Assembly: GCA_903828035.1 (NCBI GenBank)
Contig: CAIKKV010000028.1
Coordinates: 1-5,322 of the forward strand
From: an uncultured bacterium
Lineage (GTDB): Bacteria > Verrucomicrobiota > Kiritimatiellia > CAIKKV01
Length of the DNA stretch: 5,322 nt
Direction of reading: 5' to 3'
Shown: positions 1 through 5,322 of the stretch, one piece after another
Layout: each line of letters starts with the position of its first letter
Numbering within the stretch: position 1 is the first letter of the stretch
Program-made: the position numbers and the translations under genes
The notes under the pieces: generated by a model
Seen by the model: only the letters and a program-made list of their open reading frames with translations
What the model was told of the DNA's origin: nothing
The model's database searches: none

Positions 1-2
1 AA

Positions 3-1250
3 TCCGGAAGCCCCTTCAGCATCGAACCCGGGCAAACAGGCACGGTTACGGTTCTCTTTTCGCCGGGGATCACCGGCGTTTACTCCAATAACGACGTCCT
101 GACGAGCAATGGCGGCGGCGCCTTCGTTTCCGTGCGCGGCTCCGGCGCAACGGCGGCGGAGCTTCACGTGTCGCCCGCGGGGCACGACTTTGGAGTCCTG
201 TACACCGGGGCGACCGCGCGAACCGCGTTCATCCTGACCAATGCCGGGGCGATCAAGCTAACGGGAAGCGTTTCGGTGACGCCGGGGCCGTTCTCCCTTT
301 CCACGAACGTGTTCAGCCTGCCGGGGTTCGGGTGGACCAATCTGTTCGTTCAACTGAATCCGCATGGAGCGGGGGCACTGACTGGCAATGTGACTTTTGT
401 CAGCAATGGCGGAGGCTCGACGCAATGGCTGTCCGCCGTGGGGACGACCAATCCTCCGGTGATCCGCTTCAAGTTGGCGGCGTACTCCGTGGTGGAAGGC
501 AACACGGCCAAGCTCACCGTCCTGCGCACGGGCAATGCGGGCGGGGCGGTGTCTGTTCATGTGGTCACGAAGCCTGCCACGGCCATCTCGTGGTCCGATT
601 TCAAGCCGCTATCCACGACGCTCACCTGGCTCGACGGCGATGTCACGCCCAGGGTGATCCGGATTCCGACGAATCCCGATGGATTGGTTGAGCCGAACGA
701 GGTCTTCAAGGTGCAGTTGAACTTGCCCGTCGGCGCTATCGTCGGGATTCCGGCGCTGGCCAAAGTCACTATTTTGCCGCCTGTGGCGATAGTGGTGAAG
801 AGCGTTCAGCCGACCCTGAGCAGCGTGGCCGTCGCAACCGAGCAAGCCGGCCTGATGTCCCTTTTGACCGCCGCCCTGGACGGCGCGGGCCTGACCTGGT
901 TTTCCTCCTTCGAAGCCCCCTGGACGGGGGAGACGGAGTATACGGCTGACGGCGCGGATGCCGCGATGAGCGCCAAGGTTTCCCCGGGCCAGGTTTCCTG
1001 GCTTGCGACCGAGGTGGAGGGGGCAGGCTCGCTGGCGTTTGCCTGGGCGCTTAACGGCGATTCGGACACCTGCCTGTTCCTCGACAATGGGACGGTCATG
1101 AGGCGGCTTGGCGACAAGGGGGGCTGGCTGCCCGAAACGGTTGTCCTGGGAGCCGGGCGCCACACGCTCCGCTGGGCCTTTACGGCCGGCGCCACGGGCG
1201 AGCCGGGCGTCGCGTTCCTGGACAAGGTGAAGTGGGCTCCGGCCAACTAA
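3..1250 (+). CDS. Partial modular surface/secreted protein (ASH/HYDIN-like, Calx-beta, jelly-roll C-terminus)
   Basis: The frame is open from base 3 with no stop, so this is the C-terminal 415 residues of a longer protein. The GTG at 132 is an internal Val codon, not a start. Residues 1-48 look like the end of one ASH/HYDIN-like Ig module (PGQTGTVTVLFSPG, then SNGGG). Residues about 52-148 form a second copy, beginning LHVSPAGHDFGV and again ending SNGGG. Residues about 151-259 fit a Calx-beta domain: VIRF, then YSVVEGN, LTVLRTGNAGG, TLTWLDGD and EPNEVFKVQL. Residues about 293-414 form a beta-rich C-terminal module with W-GPG/AGS-type motifs (VEGAGSLAFAW, LGAGRHTLRW, FLDKVKW), a jelly-roll-like style common in PVC-group secreted proteins. 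No membrane segment, LPXTG or PEP-CTERM tail is seen, so the anchoring route is unknown. Such modules usually serve adhesion or matrix roles; the specific function is not recognisable. The TAA stop faces the end of the opposing operon. Confidence 0.85.
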   Translation, partial: SGSPFSIEPGQTGTVTVLFSPGITGVYSNNDVLTSNGGGAFVSVRGSGATAAELHVSPAGHDFGVLYTGATARTAFILTNAGAIKLTGSVSVTPGPFSLSTNVFSLPGFGWTNLFVQLNPHGAGALTGNVTFVSNGGGSTQWLSAVGTTNPPVIRFKLAAYSVVEGNTAKLTVLRTGNAGGAVSVHVVTKPATAISWSDFKPLSTTLTWLDGDVTPRVIRIPTNPDGLVEPNEVFKVQLNLPVGAIVGIPALAKVTILPPVAIVVKSVQPTLSSVAVATEQAGLMSLLTAALDGAGLTWFSSFEAPWTGETEYTADGADAAMSAKVSPGQVSWLATEVEGAGSLAFAWALNGDSDTCLFLDNGTVMRRLGDKGGWLPETVVLGAGRHTLRWAFTAGATGEPGVAFLDKVKWAPAN

Positions 1251-1265
1251 CCCCGGTAACGCGCG

Positions 1266-2029
<764 letters not shown>

Positions 2030-2033
<4 letters not shown>

Positions 2034-2424
2034 GGTTTCTCCGGGAGCTGCGCTTCGGGCGGAACCTTCAGGACGAGCAGGTTCTCGATCATCAGTTTTT
2101 TGGTGAAGAGCACGACCCATTTCTCCATGTCCCCGAGCGGGCTTCCGGCGTGGGCCGCCAGCGCATCCGCGATTTCCCGCAGCGTGTGGCTGCCGTCAAC
2201 AAGGCCGTAATAGAGCGTGCCGTTTTCGTCCAGCTCCACCTTGCGGGTATAATCATAGCCCGCATGGGCGGCCAGCCATTTCTTGACGCCGGTGACGGGC
2301 ACCGTGAGTCGCAGGTGGATCCGCGCCCGGCTGTCGCGCTTGAGCTCCACGAGGTCGGGCTTCAGGGGGATGACGGCAAAGGGGTCGCTGATCCGGACCG
2401 GCGGCTTTTTGGTGAAGAGGCCCA

Positions 2425-2425
<1 letters not shown>
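2030..2425 (-). CDS. PqqD-like (RRE-fold) small protein between two ABC ATPases
   Basis: A 131-residue soluble protein. Residues about 60-119 match the PqqD pattern: VELDENGTLYYGLVDG (LDE-G, aromatic pair, then DG), TLREIADAL, and an acidic/hydrophobic helix ending in FTKKLMIENLLVL. PqqD and related RiPP recognition elements are small winged-helix-like domains that bind leader peptides and present them to modifying enzymes. Canonical PqqD is about 90 residues; here there is an extra N-terminal part of about 60 residues rich in basic residues and beta-prone segments. No signal peptide or membrane span is visible, so it should be cytosolic. The start shares one base with the stop of the upstream ATPase (TGATG) and has a strong AGGAGG site seven bases upstream. 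The stop overlaps the next ATPase start (ATGA). Being wedged between two ATPases suggests an adaptor or substrate-recognition subunit of the transporter. That role is inference. It is unlikely to be a true PQQ-synthesis protein, since no other pqq gene is visible. Confidence 0.85.
2039..2042 (-). promoter_or_regulatory. Shine-Dalgarno for the second ATPase
   Basis: GGAG on the − strand, five bases before the ATG at 2033, lies inside the last codons of the PqqD-like gene. Together with the ATGA overlap it decides the start at 2033 over the longer frame beginning at 2120. Confidence 0.65.
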
Positions 2426-3195
<770 letters not shown>

Positions 3196-3197
3196 GG

Positions 3198-4244
3198 TTA
3201 CACGTTGGTCCTGAGCGCGGAGGCGGGCACCATGCGCGCGGCGAAGTTGGCGGGGTAGATGGCGGCCAGCATGGAGAGGACCGTCCCCCCGGCCACGCAG
3301 GCGCCGGCGGCGGCCGCGAGCACGCCGACGTTGAGCGAGGCGGTGATGAGGCCGAAGCCGAACGTGAGCCCGTACCCCGCGAACGACAGCAGCGCGCCCA
3401 GGAGCGTCCCGATGACCGAGCCGGCCAGGCCGATCATCGCGCTTTCGATGAGGAACATCTTCCGGATGAAGGCGGAGAGCGCGCCGAGGCACTTCATGGT
3501 GCCGATTTCGCGGAAGCGCTCCGTCACCGACATGAGCAGCGCGTTGGCGATGCCGATCACGGTGACCAGGATGGAGATGATGGCGATCCAGGCCGTGCGG
3601 AAGGTCGCCTGCTCCGCCTCCAGCTTGAAGCGGGCCGCCTGCTCCTCGGACTCGCGGCCGAAGAACAGCTCGCGGCGGAGGGGGCTGTTTTCAGGATAGG
3701 ACTTATGGGGCGTATAGGACCTATCTTCCGGAAACACTCGCTCGGCCTGTGAATCCAGCATCACCGGCTGCGCCATGCCGGCCGTGAGGGTTTGAGGGGA
3801 GTCGGTGGCGGGGCCGTTGCCCAGCACCAGCAGGAGGGGGGCGCCCTGGCCCAGCGTCCCGGCCGTGCAGGGGGTCACGCCGGGGGCGGCGGGGCCCAGC
3901 CCGCGGAGGGTCATGCCGGGGGCTTTGCGGAGCCAGGCCAGAAGCTCTTTTTCAGGGGCGCTGAGGGGGCCGTAGACGGCGAGGGCGAGGGTCTTGCCTT
4001 CCAGGTCGCCGATTTCGCCCTTCACCAGGGTCTGCATCAGGCTTACCGTCTGGCGCTGCTCGCGCTCGCGGGCGATGGCGCTCTTGATCATCTGGGAGGC
4101 CACGTTGCTCATGAAGAACGCCACGCCCAGCACGACGCCCGAGACGGTGACCAGCGACCGGCCGAAGCGGATGCGGATGCCCTGGACGGCGATTTGCACC
4201 GCGCGCCCCAGGGGCAGCCTGACCTGTCTTCCGATTTGTTCCAT
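3198..4244 (-). CDS. FtsX/MacB/LolC-like ABC transporter permease
   Basis: A 348-residue inner-membrane permease with the four-helix MacB/LolC plan. TM1 is at about 30-50, preceded by a basic cytosolic segment (QGIRIRFGRS). A loop of about 165 residues follows, predicted to be extracytoplasmic. TM2 is at about 218-240, then the cytosolic coupling segment SVTERFREIGTMKCLGA at 239-255, the diagnostic FtsX motif that contacts the ATPase, then TM3 at about 266-292 and TM4 at about 306-328. The protein ends IYPANFAARMVPASALR, the usual FtsX-type tail. The loop is unusual: it reads as alternating strands and helices (KTLALAVYGP, EKELLAWLRK, APLLLVLGNGP) instead of a recognisable MacB periplasmic core. 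It carries a 9-bp-repeat-encoded stretch at 174-184 and then a charged stalk (190-215). The start follows the OPT stop by ten bases, with AGG overlapping that stop at nine-base spacing. Substrate unknown; lipoprotein, lipid or peptide export or mechanical signalling are the family's known jobs. Confidence 0.9.
   Translation of the reverse strand: MEQIGRQVRLPLGRAVQIAVQGIRIRFGRSLVTVSGVVLGVAFFMSNVASQMIKSAIAREREQRQTVSLMQTLVKGEIGDLEGKTLALAVYGPLSAPEKELLAWLRKAPGMTLRGLGPAAPGVTPCTAGTLGQGAPLLLVLGNGPATDSPQTLTAGMAQPVMLDSQAERVFPEDRSYTPHKSYPENSPLRRELFFGRESEEQAARFKLEAEQATFRTAWIAIISILVTVIGIANALLMSVTERFREIGTMKCLGALSAFIRKMFLIESAMIGLAGSVIGTLLGALLSFAGYGLTFGFGLITASLNVGVLAAAAGACVAGGTVLSMLAAIYPANFAARMVPASALRTNV
3694..3729. 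repeat. 9-bp tandem repeat (about four units) inside the permease gene
   Basis: Read on the + strand in steps of nine, the units are GGATAGGAC, then TTATGGGGC, then GTATAGGAC, then a degenerate CTATCTTCC. The consensus is roughly NTATAGGAC. On the coding strand this gives the tripeptide periodicity D-R-S, Y-T-P, H-K-S, Y-P at residues 174-184 of the permease. It also contains the interrupted palindrome ATAGG-A-CCTAT at 3714-3724. The tract is about 50% GC, clearly lower than its surroundings. Nine bases per unit keeps the frame open, which fits an in-frame insertion of a dispersed short repeat. Confidence 0.7.
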
Positions 4245-4253
4245 AGCGTGTTA

Positions 4254-4256
4254 CCT
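4254..4256 (-). promoter_or_regulatory. Weak Shine-Dalgarno for the FtsX-type permease
   Basis: AGG overlapping the TAG stop of the OPT gene, nine bases before the ATG at 4244. It is weak, so initiation by ribosomes terminating on the OPT gene is plausible. Confidence 0.35.
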
Positions 4257-5322
4257 AGAATGGGGATCCCGAGACGGCGCTGACAATGAGGTTGATCGCC
4301 ACGCCGATCAGGGCCACGAGACCAACCCCGGTGCCGTAGCCCGCGAGCAGCACGGGCACCATTTGAAGAAAGCGCTTCTCGCCGAACTTCCGGCGGAAAA
4401 AGAACTTGCCGAGCAGCGCCCCCACGATGATGAGGATGAAGGAGTGGGGCATGGAGCCAACGCTCTGGACGAAGCCGAACACCGCCATCACCGGCAGCTT
4501 GAAGGCCGAGAGGATGATGTAGACGACCAGGGAGAAGGAGAAGGCGCCGCCCATCACCATCGGGTGGAGGGCCTGGAAGAAGAGCGGCTTCACGCCTTCG
4601 GTCGCCATGGTGGAGGAGTAGAGCAGGACGGTGTTCTTGGCGTTCAGCTCCCACATCTTCTGCGCGTAGGGGTAGAGGTCCGACGGGATGGCGCCGGACT
4701 TCCAGATGAAGGCCCAGAACACGAAGCTGAGCAGGAAGCCGAGCGGCATGGTGAGGGCGTATGACTTGATGTTGGAGAAGAGGTTCGTGCCGGTCAGCTC
4801 GGTGGAGCGGAAGCTGGAGACCTGTCCGGCGTACTGGCCCACGGGAATGGGCGCGAGCCAGATGTCGATGCCCTTGTAGCCGGAGAGGATGATGGCGGCC
4901 TCCTTGACCAGGGGAATGTCCACGGTCAGGCCGCAGATGCCGGAGAGGCGGGCGTCGACGTAGGACATCAGGGGCGTGTAGAGCAGCGTGAAGAGGAAGA
5001 GGAAGTAGACCGGGAACTTCGGCACGAGCAGGTGGCAGACCCCGATCACGAGGAGGGAGCCGAAGACGTAGAGCGCCACCGCCAGCCAGGGGGCGAAGTC
5101 GCCGCGGCCGGGCGGGGTGTCCCAGATATTCTCCTTCTTCGCGGTTTCGCTGGCGCCCTCTTTCTGCTGCGCCCGGATGCGGCGCAGGTTGCCGATGAAA
5201 TCGCGCACCGTCTGGTAGATGGAGATCACGGCGATGCTGAAGGTCACGCCCATCGAGAAGCTCATCCAGAAGTCGAGCGAGTTGTTGAACGTGGTGGAGA
5301 CCGTGTCCATGCCCGGCTGCCA
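4255..5322 (-). CDS. OPT-family oligopeptide transporter, C-terminal half (partial)
   Basis: The frame is open through the right edge (W-Q-P-G precede the Met at 5310), so the true start probably lies outside; 355 residues are visible. Counting from the Met at 5310, hydrophobic spans lie at about 18-38, 73-95, 99-118, 185-204, 252-271, 286-305 and 317-346 (the last may be two). The conserved core YVDARLSGICGLTVDIP (117-133), with SGYKGIDIWLAPIP and FRSTELTGTN after it, followed by WAFIWKSGAIPSDLYPYAQ and WELNAKNTVLL, resembles the C-terminal part of the large OPT-like peptide transporters of PVC bacteria. OPT proteins are secondary, proton-coupled importers of oligopeptides or metal chelates in the inner membrane, usually 600 or more residues, which fits a missing N-terminal half. 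It is the first visible gene of the operon. The family call is from recognition of motifs; the substrate cannot be told. A shorter protein starting at 5310 is possible but less likely. Confidence 0.75.
   Translation of the reverse strand, partial: WQPGMDTVSTTFNNSLDFWMSFSMGVTFSIAVISIYQTVRDFIGNLRRIRAQQKEGASETAKKENIWDTPPGRGDFAPWLAVALYVFGSLLVIGVCHLLVPKFPVYFLFLFTLLYTPLMSYVDARLSGICGLTVDIPLVKEAAIILSGYKGIDIWLAPIPVGQYAGQVSSFRSTELTGTNLFSNIKSYALTMPLGFLLSFVFWAFIWKSGAIPSDLYPYAQKMWELNAKNTVLLYSSTMATEGVKPLFFQALHPMVMGGAFSFSLVVYIILSAFKLPVMAVFGFVQSVGSMPHSFILIIVGALLGKFFFRRKFGEKRFLQMVPVLLAGYGTGVGLVALIGVAINLIVSAVSGSPF

Noticed and set aside
609..1246. − strand frames (184 and 146 residues) opposite the surface protein gene
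   Set aside because: The + strand translation shows clear Calx-beta and beta-sandwich patterns; the antisense products have no coherent features.
2034..2120. N-terminal extension of the second ATPase up to an ATG at 2120
   Set aside because: It overlies the conserved C-terminal helix of the PqqD-like gene, and the ATGA overlap with a GGAG site supports 2033.
3196..3492. N-terminal extension of the first ATPase up to an ATG at 3492
   Set aside because: The added residues are Arg/His-rich with no family resemblance and overlie the well-supported permease gene; the ATPase family begins just after 3195.
3198..4244. Cell-division FtsX (FtsE/FtsX pair)
   Set aside because: The loop length, the SVTERFREIGTMKCLGA motif and the presence of two LolD-like ATPases plus PqqD-like and OPT genes fit the MacB/LolC group better than divisional FtsEX.
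4109..4654. 181-residue − strand frame across the OPT/permease junction
   Set aside because: Arg/Pro-rich composition, and it overlaps two recognisable genes in another frame.
3994..4764. Long + strand open frame antisense to the permease and OPT genes, and similar ones at 2428-3258 and 1557-2210
   Set aside because: The translations are low-complexity, rich in His/Asp/Glu/Ala/Gly, spanning the junctions of real genes; these are typical antisense shadows in GC-rich DNA.

Overview
The window is GC-rich and gene-dense. It holds one partial + strand gene and a tight block of five − strand genes. The best guess for the host is a bacterium of the PVC group (Kiritimatiellota, Lentisphaerota, Verrucomicrobiota or Planctomycetota). 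Three things point there: a large modular surface protein made of ASH/HYDIN-like, Calx-beta and jelly-roll-like beta modules; an FtsX-type permease carrying the motif SVTERFREIGTMKCLGA; and an OPT-type transporter next to a PqqD-like protein. This assignment rests on remembered family resemblance, not on a search.

Left part (3-1250, + strand): the C-terminal 415 residues of a secreted or surface protein. Its frame is open at the left edge, so its start lies outside the window. It ends 15 bp from the end of the − strand block (convergent arrangement), with no convincing terminator between them.

Right part (5322 down to 1266, − strand): five co-directional genes. In transcription order they are (1) the C-terminal half of an OPT-family oligopeptide transporter, cut by the right edge; (2) an FtsX/MacB/LolC-like ABC permease; (3) a LolD/MacB-like ATPase; (4) a 131-residue PqqD-like protein; and (5) a second LolD-like ATPase. 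The spacings are 10 nt, 2 nt, a TGATG overlap and an ATGA overlap, so this looks like one translationally coupled operon. The promoter would lie beyond the right edge.

The likely joint function is a membrane machine. The FtsX permease would be driven by one or both ATPases (mechanotransmission or lipoprotein/peptide-export type). The PqqD-like protein, a fold that binds peptides in RiPP pathways, would act as a cytosolic peptide-binding or adaptor subunit. The OPT protein would move peptides or metal chelates. No RiPP precursor, maturase, HlyD/MacA adaptor or outer-membrane channel is visible. The OPT-FtsX-ATPase-PqqD-ATPase combination is the most interesting aspect of the window. The second is a small in-frame 9-bp tandem repeat inside the permease gene. 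Both adjacent shadow extensions of the ATPase frames (to 3492 and 2120) were rejected in favour of starts at 3195 and 2033.
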